Below, one piece after another: positions 17,251 through 26,052 of a stretch of DNA of 64,000 nt. Every line of letters begins with the position of its first letter. The stretch's first letter is position 1. Source of the DNA: Pseudodesulfovibrio aespoeensis Aspo-2 (GTDB taxonomy: Bacteria; Desulfobacterota; Desulfovibrionia; Desulfovibrionales; Desulfovibrionaceae); the NCBI RefSeq assembly GCF_000176915.2, contig NC_014844.1:310001-374000 (forward strand). The letters are read 5' to 3'. Under the pieces are notes generated by a model. The model had not been told where the DNA came from, searched no databases, and worked only from the letters and a program-made list of their open reading frames with translations. Position numbers and translations under genes: made by a program.

Positions 17251-17879
17251 GGTGTATTGGGTGCTGGGATGTCCCGGCGGTCTGGGTGTTGAAAGGAAAA
17301 CGTCGGGCAGGCGCGGCAGGCGCACATGGCCCGGACGCACTCGTTGATGAGGCGGAAGGCGGCCACCTCCTCGCGGGAGGCCGAGGCCGGGGGCTTGCCG
17401 GTATCGGCCCAGCCGAGAAGCGTCTGCACATCGGCCTGGATCATGCCCCAGAAACCCTGGGGCGCATGAATGTCCGCATGGGCGTACTGGCCGAAGACGA
17501 TGGTGTCGTCGATGACGAGGATGGGCAGGCACGGCAGCCTGCGGGCGGGATGCACACGCACCTGGCCCGGATGACGTGCGGCCAGCTCGCTGACAAAGGC
17601 GTGGGACGCGGCCACCTCGTCGTCAGCGGCCTGTCTCGATATGCCGAACCTGAGGGCCTCAAGGAAGGGGCGCACCCAGGGTTCGCAGCATCCCGGTTCC
17701 AGAACGATGATGTCGAGACGCTCGAAGCCCGGTTTTGCCAGGGCCGTCTCAAGGCCGTGGCGGTGGGGACGGGATCGGGCGAATGCCCCGTACACCGCCG
17801 CGTGCAGGATGATGCGCCGCTCACTGGCCGCGAACAGGCTGGGCGTGTCCAGGGCGTTGATGTCTGCCACGAGCTTCAT
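17247..17879 (-). CDS. Unrecognised protein inside the hydrogenase-maturation operon
   Basis: This 210-aa soluble protein sits between aspA and hydE and overlaps both neighbours by four bases, so it is made as part of the maturation operon. No signal peptide or membrane helix is seen. It has a Cys pair in LEPGCCEPW (near residue 63), a beta-rich core (RLPCLPILVIDDTIVFGQY) and a CACRACP motif near the C-terminus that could bind metal. The core is faintly reminiscent of phospholipase-D-like regulatory domains, but I cannot assign a family. Coupling to hydE and aspA suggests a role in H-cluster assembly or in sensing its state. Confidence 0.75.
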   Translation of the reverse strand: MKLVADINALDTPSLFAASERRIILHAAVYGAFARSRPHRHGLETALAKPGFERLDIIVLEPGCCEPWVRPFLEALRFGISRQAADDEVAASHAFVSELAARHPGQVRVHPARRLPCLPILVIDDTIVFGQYAHADIHAPQGFWGMIQADVQTLLGWADTGKPPASASREEVAAFRLINECVRAMCACRACPTFSFQHPDRRDIPAPNTP

Positions 17880-19327
17880 CGGGGTTCCACTCCTTCGAAT
17901 TCTCCGGGCGTGAAGCCGAGCTTGCACAGCCGTTTGGGGGATAGGAGCCTGTCCAGGGTTTCGGGCGAGGCCAGTCCGTCGAGTGCGGCCTGGTCGCGCA
18001 CGCTGCGCCCGGCGGCTTTGGCCTCGGCCAGGAGCCGCTCCACCCGGTCGTATCCCAGCGCCGGGACAAGCACGGTGGCCAGCGCCCCACTCTGCTCCAC
18101 CAGAAGCAGGCAGCGCTCCCTGTCGGCCAGGATGCCGTCCACACATCCGGTCGCCAGCCCCTGGCAGGCGCATGTCAACAGAGTCAGGGACTCAAGGATG
18201 GCATGGGCCAGGAGCGGCATCAGATGGTTGAGTTCGAGTTGGCCCATGGCCGCGGCCAGGGTCACGGTCTGGTCGTTGGCCATGACCCGCAGGGCGGCCT
18301 GGATGACCGCCTCGGGCATGACCGGGTTGATCTTGCCCGCCATGATAGAGGAACCGGCCTGGAGCGGCGGCAGTATCAACTCTCCGAGTCCGGCGCCGGG
18401 GCCGCTGGCGAGCAGACGCAGGTCCGAGGCGATCTTCATCAGGGTGGCGGCGCATGCCTTGAGCATGCCCGAAACCTCGACGAACACGTCCATGTTCTGG
18501 GTAGCGTCCACGAGGTTTTCGGCCCTGGACACGGGCAGCCCGGCCAGGGAGGCCAGAGTCCCGGTCACGGCCAGGATATAGTCGCGCGGCGCACCGAGCC
18601 CGGTGCCGATGGCCGTGCCGCCGAGATTGACCCGCTTGAGCCGCTCCCGACACTTGAAGATGCGCCAGCGATCCCGGGCCACGCCGTCGGCAAAGGCCCC
18701 GAACGACATGCCCAGCGTCATGGGCACGGCGTCCATCAACTCGGTACGTCCAGGCTTGACCACGTCGCGGAACTCGGTCTCCTTGCGCTGGAGCGACTCC
18801 TGGAGAGCGGCCACGGCGATTTCCAGGTCCGAGAGCACGGTCAGGACCGCCACCCTGAGGGCGGTGGGATACACGTCGTTGGTGGACTGGTGCATGTTTA
18901 CATGCAGGATGGGATGGACCCGCTCCCAGTCGCCCTGTTCGCCTCCGAGCAGCTCCGCAGCCCGGCTGGCGATGACCTCGTTAAGGTTCATGTTGGTAGA
19001 GGTCCCGGCCCCGCCCTGAAACGGATCCACCACGATCTGGTCGTGCAGCGCGCCTGCGGCGATCTCGGCGCAGGCCGCGTCGATGGCCTGGCCGCGCTCC
19101 TCGGACAGATGTCCGAGGAGCGCGTTGGTCTGCGCGCAGGCCCGCTTGACCAGGGCAAAGGCGCGGATGAAGGCCGGATGCAGCCGGTATCCCGAAAACG
19201 GGAAGTTGCGCACGGCCCTCAGGGTGTGGATGCCGTAATAGGCGTGCGCAGGCACTGGAAGCTCGCCAAGGGCGTCGCGCTCCAGGCGGAATCTCGGTGC
19301 GGGCGAGGTTTTCGTCATGTGCCGCAT
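17876..19327 (-). CDS. aspA: Aspartate ammonia-lyase (aspartase)
   Basis: The 483-aa fumarase/aspartase superfamily enzyme converts aspartate to fumarate and ammonia. Signature segments are PFQGGAGTSTNMNLNEV (near residue 103), HVNMHQSTNDVYPTA, and the catalytic-loop signature GSSIMAGKINP near residue 330. Its location between hydG and the 210-aa gene follows a known association of aspartase with [FeFe]-hydrogenase maturation clusters. The ammonia could feed the bridging amine of the H-cluster dithiolate; that role is inference. The start could be ATG 19327 or the internal ATG 19318. Confidence 0.93.
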   Translation of the reverse strand: MRHMTKTSPAPRFRLERDALGELPVPAHAYYGIHTLRAVRNFPFSGYRLHPAFIRAFALVKRACAQTNALLGHLSEERGQAIDAACAEIAAGALHDQIVVDPFQGGAGTSTNMNLNEVIASRAAELLGGEQGDWERVHPILHVNMHQSTNDVYPTALRVAVLTVLSDLEIAVAALQESLQRKETEFRDVVKPGRTELMDAVPMTLGMSFGAFADGVARDRWRIFKCRERLKRVNLGGTAIGTGLGAPRDYILAVTGTLASLAGLPVSRAENLVDATQNMDVFVEVSGMLKACAATLMKIASDLRLLASGPGAGLGELILPPLQAGSSIMAGKINPVMPEAVIQAALRVMANDQTVTLAAAMGQLELNHLMPLLAHAILESLTLLTCACQGLATGCVDGILADRERCLLLVEQSGALATVLVPALGYDRVERLLAEAKAAGRSVRDQAALDGLASPETLDRLLSPKRLCKLGFTPGEFEGVEPR

Positions 19328-19329
19328 GT

Positions 19330-20754
19330 CTACAGGTAGAGATCCCGTTCACCCGCTTCCATGCGTGCCATTCTGTCCGTGAGCAGGCTTTTGCGGTCCG
19401 GGTCGGGGTAGTTTTCGATCTCGCGCCGGATAAGGGCCTCGCCCACCTGCCTGGTTTCTTCGGATGCGTAGTCCTCCAAATATTCCTTGAAGGTCAGCAA
19501 GCCGTTTGGCAGACAGAACTTCTGGATGAATCCGGTCTTGGCCAGTTCCATGAAGTGCTCACCAGTGCGGCCCAGCCGGTAGCACGCCGTGCACCAGGAC
19601 GGCACATAGCCGTGGTCTCCGACAATGGACCGGATTACCTCGTCCAGGCTGCGGCTGTCGCCGATGCAGAACTGCTGCACGTCGGGCCGGTCGTATTCCG
19701 GGTCGCTGTATGCGCCGGGGTAGGTGCGCGAGCCGCCCGAGAGCTGGGAGACGCCCACTTCCAGCAGTTCCTTGCGCATGGCCGCGGTTTCACGGGTGGT
19801 CAAGATCAGCCCAGTGTAGGGCACGGCCAGTCTGAGCACGGCGACGATCTTCTTGAATTCGTGATCCGTGGTCGGATACGGCGGGTTGAAGGCAATGTCC
19901 GAGTTCAGGGCGGGCTCCAGCCTGGGGAAGGAGATGGTGTGCGGTCCGACACCCCAGTCGAGTTCCAGTCTGCGGGCGTGGTGGAGCAGGCCGAGCACCT
20001 CGAAGATCGGATCGTAGAGGCCGAAGAGCGCGCCCATGCCCACGTCGTCGATGCCTGCCTCCTGGGCGCGGTGCATGGCGTGCAGCCGCCACAGGAAGTC
20101 GGTCTTGGGTCCGGCCACGTGCAGCTTTTCATACGTCGGGCGGTGGTAGGTTTCCTGGAAACACTGGTAGGTGCCGATGCCAACTTCATGGAGCTTGCGG
20201 AACCCTTCCACGTGCAGCGGCGCACAGTTGATGTTGACCCGGCGGATCTCGCCGCTTTTGGCCGAGGTGACGGCATACACGTCCCTGACGGTCTGGGCGA
20301 TCCAGTCCGGGCCCAGGCGGGGATGCTCGCCGTAGACCAGGAGCAGCCGCTTGTGGCCCAAGTCCTCAAGAACCGTCACCTCCCTTCGGATCTCTTCGGA
20401 CGTAAGGGTCCGCCGGTCCAGGTCGCTGTTTTTGGCGTTGAAACCGCAGTATCTGCACTGGTTGCCGCATTCGTTGGTGATGTAGAGCGGGGCAAAGACC
20501 ACCAGCCGGTTGCCGTAGATGCCCTTCTTGATGGTTCTGGCCGTTTCGAAGATGGCTTCGTCCAGATCCCTGTCCCGGTTGCCGAGCAGCGCGGCGGCCT
20601 CGTCCGGGTCGAGTCCCTGCCGCTCCCCGGCCTTGGCCAGAATTTCACGAATCAGCCCCGGTGCCGGGTTATTCGCCTTTTCCATCTCGGTACGGATGAC
20701 TTTCTCGTCGATGAAGTTTTCAAGCCCCTCACTCAGTGAACTGTCCTTTTTCAT
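19330..20754 (-). CDS. hydG: [FeFe]-hydrogenase maturation radical SAM tyrosine lyase HydG
   Basis: The 474-aa ThiH-like enzyme cleaves tyrosine to give CO and cyanide bound to iron for the H-cluster. The radical SAM motif CGNQCRYC lies near residue 96. The C-terminal auxiliary cluster motif CxxC-x22-C is intact (starting CTAC near residue 389), which separates HydG from ThiH. It lies 15 bases after the TM1266-type regulator gene and is followed directly by aspA. Confidence 0.95.
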   Translation of the reverse strand: MKKDSSLSEGLENFIDEKVIRTEMEKANNPAPGLIREILAKAGERQGLDPDEAAALLGNRDRDLDEAIFETARTIKKGIYGNRLVVFAPLYITNECGNQCRYCGFNAKNSDLDRRTLTSEEIRREVTVLEDLGHKRLLLVYGEHPRLGPDWIAQTVRDVYAVTSAKSGEIRRVNINCAPLHVEGFRKLHEVGIGTYQCFQETYHRPTYEKLHVAGPKTDFLWRLHAMHRAQEAGIDDVGMGALFGLYDPIFEVLGLLHHARRLELDWGVGPHTISFPRLEPALNSDIAFNPPYPTTDHEFKKIVAVLRLAVPYTGLILTTRETAAMRKELLEVGVSQLSGGSRTYPGAYSDPEYDRPDVQQFCIGDSRSLDEVIRSIVGDHGYVPSWCTACYRLGRTGEHFMELAKTGFIQKFCLPNGLLTFKEYLEDYASEETRQVGEALIRREIENYPDPDRKSLLTDRMARMEAGERDLYL

Positions 20755-20769
20755 GATGCCGCTCCTTGT

Positions 20770-21012
20770 TTAGACCAGAAGAGATTTGACCTGGACCCCG
20801 TCAAGCATGCCGAGCTTGCCGGTCAGGGCGCCCACCTCGTCGGTGGTCGCCTCAATGATCAGATCGATGATGTTTATGCCCCTGTCCCGGAAGGGCAGCC
20901 CCATACGACCGACGATCATTTCCCCATGATCGCTCAGAATCGCATTGACCTTGGCGGCCGCCATGTTCCTGTCCTTGATGATGATGCCGATGATGCCGAT
21001 TCGTTTCTGCAT
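20770..21012 (-). CDS. TM1266-type putative regulator of the iron-only hydrogenase system
   Basis: The 80-aa protein (start ATG 21012) is a small ACT/NikR-like ferredoxin-fold domain: MQKRIGIIGIIIKDR, then GEMIVGRMGLPFRDRGINII and a C-terminal strand. Proteins of this type are coded next to [FeFe]-hydrogenase maturation genes and are annotated as iron-only hydrogenase system putative regulators. It lacks a DNA-binding domain, so any control may be through ligand or protein contact. It is the first gene of the hydG-aspA-hydE-hydF operon. Confidence 0.88.
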   Translation of the reverse strand: MQKRIGIIGIIIKDRNMAAAKVNAILSDHGEMIVGRMGLPFRDRGINIIDLIIEATTDEVGALTGKLGMLDGVQVKSLLV

Positions 21013-21051
21013 GCGCAAAACCCCGCTGTTCGTGGTTTCCTGCCGAAAAGG

Positions 21052-21083
21052 AGAGAGCCCGGAATAGCACTCCCGGGCTCTCT
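21052..21083 (-). terminator. Terminator or attenuator between hydB and the regulator gene
   Basis: An 11-bp perfect stem (agagagcccgg / ccgggctctct) is followed on the minus strand by CCTTTTC. It lies 40 bases before the regulator ATG and about 350 bases after hydB. It could end the hydAB transcript or attenuate the maturation operon. Confidence 0.6.
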
Positions 21084-21231
21084 GCATGCTGGGAAGGGGT
21101 GGGAGCTTCTGGACGGTATCCTGCCAACGGTGAGGGCAGGGCCAGATGGCTCCACCCTGGGGTTCAGGCTAACCCTTCCCGCAGGCAGACGGTCTCCGGT
21201 CGGAGGTGTTCTGGGCAAAAGCACTACACAC

Positions 21232-21297
21232 AAAAATAGTACGAATCAAGAAAAAGTTATACTAGGAGAATAAGTTTTTAAAAATAGTAATACGAAT
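21232..21297 (-). promoter_or_regulatory. A/T-rich direct repeats upstream of the regulator-hydG-aspA-hydE-hydF operon
   Basis: The 15-mer aaaaatagtacgaat (21232-21246) is repeated with a 3-base insertion as aaaaatagtaatacgaat (21280-21297). A related sequence, aaaataataacacgata, lies upstream of hydA at 23182. The repeats lie in a low-G+C island where the promoter of the maturation operon is expected. They are candidate regulator sites; the protein is unknown. Confidence 0.5.
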
Positions 21298-21434
21298 TTG
21301 TTTGCAATCCGGGAATGAAGACCACACTTGGCCGGTGGTCAGTATGGCTGCAAGCATCTGGTGAGTTGGGAGAAAAGATGGAATGTCGCCCTTGGATCAG
21401 AAGCATCCTCGCCGCAGGTGACATTTGTGAGGCG

Positions 21435-21773
21435 TTAGAAGTTCAGCTTGAAGCCCTTGCTCTTGAGGGCAGCCGCCTTGGCGCTGCGATCAATGTAGTG
21501 GGTGTGCAGCAGATGGTGGGACATGTGGCCACAGGGACCGTCATGCAGGAAGCCGTCCTTGTGGTCGTAGAGCTTTTTGATCATGGGGTTGTCCTGAGAC
21601 TTCCGCAGCTTGTAGATCTTGGGGTTGGCGTCAGTGGCGTACACGGATTTCTGGCGCAGGCCCACGAAATCCATGACATCGGCCGCAGCCTCCTTGGCCA
21701 GGTTCAGTCCGAGCACGGCGTAGCCGGTCATGATGCCACACGTCTTGATAAAGGCACGTCTGTTCATCTTCAT
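21435..21773 (-). CDS. hydB: Periplasmic [FeFe] hydrogenase small subunit
   Basis: The 112-aa protein has a twin-arginine signal (NRRAFIKTCGIMTGYAVLG) that carries the folded heterodimer to the periplasm. The mature part (MDFVGLRQKSVYATD onward, with GPCGHMSHHLLHTHY) matches the small subunit that wraps around HydA in Desulfovibrio hydrogenases. It follows hydA by 13 bases. The start may be ATG 21773 or 21767. Length fits the family (about 110-125 aa). Confidence 0.93.
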   Translation of the reverse strand: MKMNRRAFIKTCGIMTGYAVLGLNLAKEAAADVMDFVGLRQKSVYATDANPKIYKLRKSQDNPMIKKLYDHKDGFLHDGPCGHMSHHLLHTHYIDRSAKAAALKSKGFKLNF

Positions 21774-21786
21774 GTCTCATTCCTCC

Positions 21787-23046
21787 TTACGCGCCAACGG
21801 TGCGTGCCCGGAAGCGATTGTTGATGCGGGCGACGGTGCTCCTGAACAGGGATGCCCTTACCTCGGGATCAATGGGCTGCCCGCCGCCGTTCACGCAACC
21901 GCCGGGGCAGGTCATGATCTCGATGAAATGGTAGGGGGACTTGCCCGCCCGTACCTCGTCGCACAGCTTGGCTGCGTTCTTGAGCCCGCTGGCCACCGCC
22001 ACCTTGACCGTGCCGAAGCCGGGAACCGCAACATCCGCAGTTTTGATGCCCTCGTGAGTGCGCACCACCAGGATGTTCGGATCGGCCAGCTTCTTGCCGG
22101 AGAGCACTTCGTAGGCAAGCCGAAGAGCTGCCTCCATGACGCCGCCGCTGTTGCCGAAGATGGTGGCCGCGCCCGTGGAGTCGCCCAGGATCGGATCGGG
22201 CTGCTGCGAGGGCAGGCTGTTGAAGTTGATGCCTGCGGTCTTGATCATGTAGGCCAGCTCGCGGGTGTTGATGGTGGCGTCGATGTCGCGGAATCCGCTG
22301 TCGGCCAGCTCCGGACGCAACCCTTCATACTTCTTGGCGACGCAGGGCATGATCGAGACCGTGTAGATATTCTTGGCCTCGGTGTGCGTCTCGTGCGCGC
22401 CGTAGGTCTTGGCCAAGGGGCCGAGCATCCCGATGGGCGATTTGCAGCTCGACAGGTTCGGCATGAGGTCCGGGTAGAAGGTCTCGGCGAATTTGACCCA
22501 ACCAGGGCAGCAGGAGGTGAACTGCGGCAGGGGGCGGGCGTTTTTCTTGCCCTGCTCCTGCACGCGCTGGATCAGCTCGGTGCCTTCTTCCATGATGGTC
22601 ACGTCAGCGGTGAACTCGTTGTCCCAGATGTAGTTGAAGCCGAGCTGGCGCAGGGCCGCGTGCATCTGTCCGCCCACATAAGTGCCGGTGGGGGCGCCAA
22701 AGCATTCGCCCAGACCGTAACGCACCGCAGGCGCGGGCATGGAGACCACGATGGTGTTGGGGTCCTTGAGTTTCTCAAAGATCTCATCCACGTAGGACAC
22801 GCCCTCGTAGATGGCCCCGTAGGGACAATGAGTCAGACATTGACCGCAGTTGATGCAGGCCGCCGGATCGACCACGGCCCGAATGCCGTCGTCGTTTATG
22901 GGCTGAATCGCTCCGGTGGCGCAGACCGCCTCACATTCGCCGCACGCCTCGCACTTGGTGGCATCAACCTGGACAAAATAGATATTGTCCGGGTCGACCC
23001 CTTTGGGTGCGTTGGTCTGGTACATGACGCCTTCAATCAGTCTCAT
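21787..23046 (-). CDS. hydA: Periplasmic [FeFe] hydrogenase large subunit
   Basis: The 419-aa catalytic subunit oxidises or produces H2. The start is ATG 23046, behind AAGGAGG. Two 4Fe-4S clusters are bound by CEACGECEAVC (near residue 32) and CINCGQCLTHCP (near residue 63). The H-cluster motifs are present: TSCCPGW (L1), MPCVAKKYE (L2) and the L3 segment MTCPGGCVNGGGQP near the C-terminus. There is no signal of its own; export relies on the Tat signal of HydB. The catalytic Cys of L1 is retained, so it should be an active prototypical enzyme rather than a sensory type. Confidence 0.96.
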   Translation of the reverse strand: MRLIEGVMYQTNAPKGVDPDNIYFVQVDATKCEACGECEAVCATGAIQPINDDGIRAVVDPAACINCGQCLTHCPYGAIYEGVSYVDEIFEKLKDPNTIVVSMPAPAVRYGLGECFGAPTGTYVGGQMHAALRQLGFNYIWDNEFTADVTIMEEGTELIQRVQEQGKKNARPLPQFTSCCPGWVKFAETFYPDLMPNLSSCKSPIGMLGPLAKTYGAHETHTEAKNIYTVSIMPCVAKKYEGLRPELADSGFRDIDATINTRELAYMIKTAGINFNSLPSQQPDPILGDSTGAATIFGNSGGVMEAALRLAYEVLSGKKLADPNILVVRTHEGIKTADVAVPGFGTVKVAVASGLKNAAKLCDEVRAGKSPYHFIEIMTCPGGCVNGGGQPIDPEVRASLFRSTVARINNRFRARTVGA

Positions 23047-23181
23047 GGTGCCCTCCTTGTTGGGGTGGATCGAAGACAAGTCCGCCGGCACCACTGCCGG
23101 TGTGGACTTTGGTGTGCATCCTGACATCGGATACCCTCCTTTGCCGTCACCGCCCGATTCGGCAGCTTTGGCACAAAATTG

Positions 23182-23211
23182 AAAATAATAACACGATACG
23201 GCTATTATTTT
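23182..23211 (-). promoter_or_regulatory. Inverted repeat upstream of hydA, candidate operator
   Basis: AAAATAATA-N12-TATTATTTT is a perfect 9-bp inverted repeat 136-165 bases before the hydA ATG. Its left arm with the following ACACGA resembles the direct repeats upstream of the regulator-hydGEF operon. It probably lies in the hydAB promoter region. Confidence 0.55.
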
Positions 23212-23800
23212 AGAAATGGTAGTCATGTCAAGGCGTGATGATGCTCGGCTGGAATGAAATCAAGCGATGGCTTTGATCGCATGGACGAGAGGGGTTCTGA
23301 CCCGGCATCCAGTTTGTTGATCAAGGGCAGTACACCATCTGGGCAACTTCGGTCAAAGAATCGCCCCGTTGCCTATTTGAGTAGCAATCGTGAATGGTTG
23401 TGCCGCCAGAGTGCCGTCTGGGTGAGTGTAAAACCGCTCTGGCCATTTTGGGACCCCCCCCTTGCTGAAGCCGGGTCAAAATGCTAGGTCATTCCCCATG
23501 CACAAAGGACACGCCGAAACAAAATAGACAAATAAAATCAAAGCATTGCCGCTCTGCCGAAAAGCGAGACGTTCCGAGTCTTCTCTTCGGCTGAAGGTTG
23601 TGGACTGGGGCTCTAGCATTTTGCAGACACGCGAAGTATTTTGGAAGCCAGCCCATACTCATGTTGACGTGGCTTAGTTTTCTTGCTATAAACTCTTCAA
23701 ATATAAAGACTATTCTTTCTGAATGTGTGTGAAAAAATGTGTTGATTTTGTTCCAAAATCACCAGAAATCGTCTGCAATCACCGAGAATCACCAGAAGTA

Positions 23801-23835
23801 AGTCCCCGCCATGTTAGGATAACACGGCAGGGACT
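23801..23835. repeat. 15-bp imperfect stem-loop
   Basis: agtccccgccatgtt (23801-23815) pairs with aacacggcagggact (23821-23835) with two wobble positions and a 5-base loop. No T-tract follows directly. Confidence 0.6.
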
Positions 23836-24021
23836 CGCTTCTCGAATACGCGGTGGGTCTTTTTGGAAAAGTTTTCCCCCGGACCCCCCTTTCAAAACTT
23901 GTTGGGGCTACGCCGCCTGGGAGGGCGAAGGGCAAGCAAGGGCTTGATGGCAGCGTAGGGGGCTGCCGTCAGCACGAGGCGGGCTTCTTTTTGTCCATAC
24001 TTCCTGTAAAAGCTCTGCCTT

Positions 24022-24163
24022 TCCGCGCATCCACGCCCTCTCCGCCGCTCTCCGTCGCTCTGTTCCCCCAGTCTCGCCTTGCGGCGGAGCGCCACAAAGT
24101 TCTGGAAGGGGGGTCCAGGGGGGAAACCTCTTCCAAGAGGTTTCCCCCCTGGCCGCCGGAGGC
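24022..24163 (-). repeat. Dispersed hairpin element, copy 1
   Basis: This segment contains a perfect 18-bp inverted repeat (24115-24132 and 24135-24152) and a flank reading, on the minus strand, ccttccagaactttgtggcg, then a Gly-codon-like GC stretch ending gagagggcgtgg. The same order of blocks is found at 33166-33302 on the + strand. Both copies are intergenic. Confidence 0.85.
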
Positions 24164-24202
24164 ACTTGCCATTGCCCTGGTCCGTGGGCATGCTGCGCCA
24201 GT

Positions 24203-25075
24203 ATGACAGGCCAGACGATTGCTCACGGCGGACCGCCCCGCGAGTTCGCGACCATGACCTCCCTGCCGATTCTGGGCGGGGTGGAACTGTTGCATGCGCG
24301 GTATGTGACGCAGATTTTCTCGCGACATTTTCATGATGGGTACGCCGTGGGCTGCATTGAGCAGGGAGCCATGCGCTTTCGCTACCAGGGGCAGAATCTG
24401 GTGGCGTCGGGCGGGCAGGTCAATCTGGTGGTGCCGGGCGAGGCGCATGACGGCCACGGGGCCGCGCCGGACGGCTGGGCCTACCGCATGTTCTACCTGC
24501 GGCCCGAGACTCTGGCCGAGGTGGCGGGCGCGCTCATGACCCGGCCCGGACTGCCCGATTTCCGCATGGGGGTGATCGACGACCCGGTCCTGGCCGCGGC
24601 CATCAGCCGCACCCATCGGCTGCTCGAAAGCCCGGACACCTCGACCCTCGAAAAGGAAACCCGGCTCATGGCTATGCTGGCGGGCTGGATATCCCGCTGG
24701 GCCGAGGAACGGGGCAGGCTGGCCGGGCCGGGCCGGGAGCACCGGGCCGTGGCCCGCGCCCGCGAGATCATTCAGGCGGGCTACGGCGGCGATCTGTCCC
24801 TGGCCGGACTGGCCCGCGAGGCCGGGCTGTCGCCCTTTCATCTGGTGCGCGTCTTTGAGCGCGAGACAGGCGTCACACCGCACGCCTACCTGACCCAGGT
24901 CCGGGTTCAGCGCGCCAGACAGCGGCTGGCCGGAGCGGAACGCATCGCGGACATCGCGGTGGAGTGCGGGTTTGCGGATCAGGCGCACCTGACCCGGCTC
25001 TTCAAGCGCCAGACCGGCATGACCCCCGGCAACTTCCGCAAGAATCTTCAAAACAGCCCCCTGCGTCGAGGCTAG
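24203..25075 (+). CDS. AraC-family transcriptional regulator
   Basis: The 290-aa protein has an N-terminal cupin-like ligand domain (HFHDGYAVGCIEQGAMRFRY near residue 42, then VVPGEAHDGH). The C-terminal half is the AraC double HTH (LSLAGLAREAGLSPFHLVRV, then DIAVECGFADQAHLTRLFKR). This resembles regulators that control exporters. It is followed 24 bases later by a DMT transporter gene in the same direction, which it may control. No ribosome binding site separates ATG 24203 from ATG 24254. Confidence 0.9.
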   Translation: MTGQTIAHGGPPREFATMTSLPILGGVELLHARYVTQIFSRHFHDGYAVGCIEQGAMRFRYQGQNLVASGGQVNLVVPGEAHDGHGAAPDGWAYRMFYLRPETLAEVAGALMTRPGLPDFRMGVIDDPVLAAAISRTHRLLESPDTSTLEKETRLMAMLAGWISRWAEERGRLAGPGREHRAVARAREIIQAGYGGDLSLAGLAREAGLSPFHLVRVFERETGVTPHAYLTQVRVQRARQRLAGAERIADIAVECGFADQAHLTRLFKRQTGMTPGNFRKNLQNSPLRRG

Positions 25076-25099
25076 TGTCTCCCGGTCAAGGGAGGCTTC

Positions 25100-26035
25100 A
25101 TGACTCGACCGTCTCTTTCACCATCTCTTTCTCCGTCCGGGGCGTCACGGGCAACCCCATCTCCGGCATCGGCCTACGCCTGCCTCGCCCTGGCCATGGT
25201 CATCGTGGGCAGTTCTGTGGTGGCGGGCAAAATCATGGTCGCCGAGCTGCCGGTTTTCCTGGCCTCGGCCCTGCGTTTCGTCCTGGCCCTGGCCATCCTG
25301 CTGCCTCTGCTGCGCATCCGCGAGGGCGGGCTGCCCCGGCTGTCGCGCCGCTCGTGGCTGCTGCTGGCGGGCCAGTCGCTGTGCGGTTCGTTCCTGTTCA
25401 CGGTCTGCCTGCTTCATGGGCTCAAGCTGACCACCCCGGCCAGCGCCGGGATCATCACGGCCACCACGCCTGCCTGCATGGGATTGTTGGCCTGGGTGTT
25501 TCTCAGGGACCGGCCCACGCGGCGCACCGGGGCGGGCATGGTTCTGTCCGTGCTCGGCGTGCTGGCGGTCAACGCCATGGGCGGCGAGCCGGGCGGGATC
25601 GCGCCCGCGCCCCTGACCGGCAACCTGCTGGTGCTGTGCGCCGTGGGTTTTGAATCGCTCTTTCTGCTGGTGCGCAAGGGCGTGCCTGAGCCGCTCACGC
25701 CCCTGGCCGCGTCCACCATCATCTCTCTGTTTGGGCTGGTCTGGTTCCTGCCCATGGGCTGCGTGGAGCTGGCGGCCACGGACCTTGCCGCAGTGTCGCT
25801 CATTGGCTGGCTGTCCGTGGCCTATTACGGCGCGTTCGTCACGGTGCTGGCCTATGTCTTCTGGTTTGCGGGCATCACGCGGGTTTCGGCATCCACGGCA
25901 GGGGTGTTCACGGCGGTCATGCCGGTCTCGGCCCTGGTCCTGTCGGCCACCCTGCTGGGCGAGCCCGTGGGCTGGCCCCAGCTGGCCGGGTGCGTCTGCG
26001 TGCTCGGCGGGATCGTGCTGATTTCGAGACGATAG
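25100..26035 (+). CDS. DMT-superfamily (EamA) transporter
   Basis: The 311-aa integral membrane protein has about ten helices in two EamA repeats. The first starts at YACLALAMVIVGSSVVAGKI and the second at LTGNLLVLCAVGFESLFLLV. EamA proteins usually export amino acids or metabolites. The pairing with the AraC regulator upstream suggests inducible export. The substrate is not readable. A second EamA gene converges on it from the other side 17 bases away. Confidence 0.88.
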   Translation: MTRPSLSPSLSPSGASRATPSPASAYACLALAMVIVGSSVVAGKIMVAELPVFLASALRFVLALAILLPLLRIREGGLPRLSRRSWLLLAGQSLCGSFLFTVCLLHGLKLTTPASAGIITATTPACMGLLAWVFLRDRPTRRTGAGMVLSVLGVLAVNAMGGEPGGIAPAPLTGNLLVLCAVGFESLFLLVRKGVPEPLTPLAASTIISLFGLVWFLPMGCVELAATDLAAVSLIGWLSVAYYGAFVTVLAYVFWFAGITRVSASTAGVFTAVMPVSALVLSATLLGEPVGWPQLAGCVCVLGGIVLISRR

Positions 26036-26052
26036 GGTGCGGCCCAGCCGGG

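Larger units (their letters stand above)
23047..24202. other. 1.16-kb intergenic region between hydA and the AraC gene
   Basis: No convincing gene is seen on either strand. It holds the hydA upstream inverted repeat (23182-23211), an A/T-rich tract around 23640-23760 with short repeats of aatcaccagaa, a 15-bp imperfect stem-loop (23801-23835) and one copy of a dispersed hairpin element (24022-24163). Confidence 0.7.

Noticed and set aside
21787-23226. Upstream-extended start of hydA (60 more codons)
   Set aside because: The AAGGAGG directly before ATG 23046 and the fit to known HydA N-termini favour the shorter form; the extension runs into the A/T-rich promoter region.
23254-23487. 77-aa + strand frame downstream of the hydA promoter region
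   Set aside because: No ribosome site and no recognisable domain; left as intergenic.
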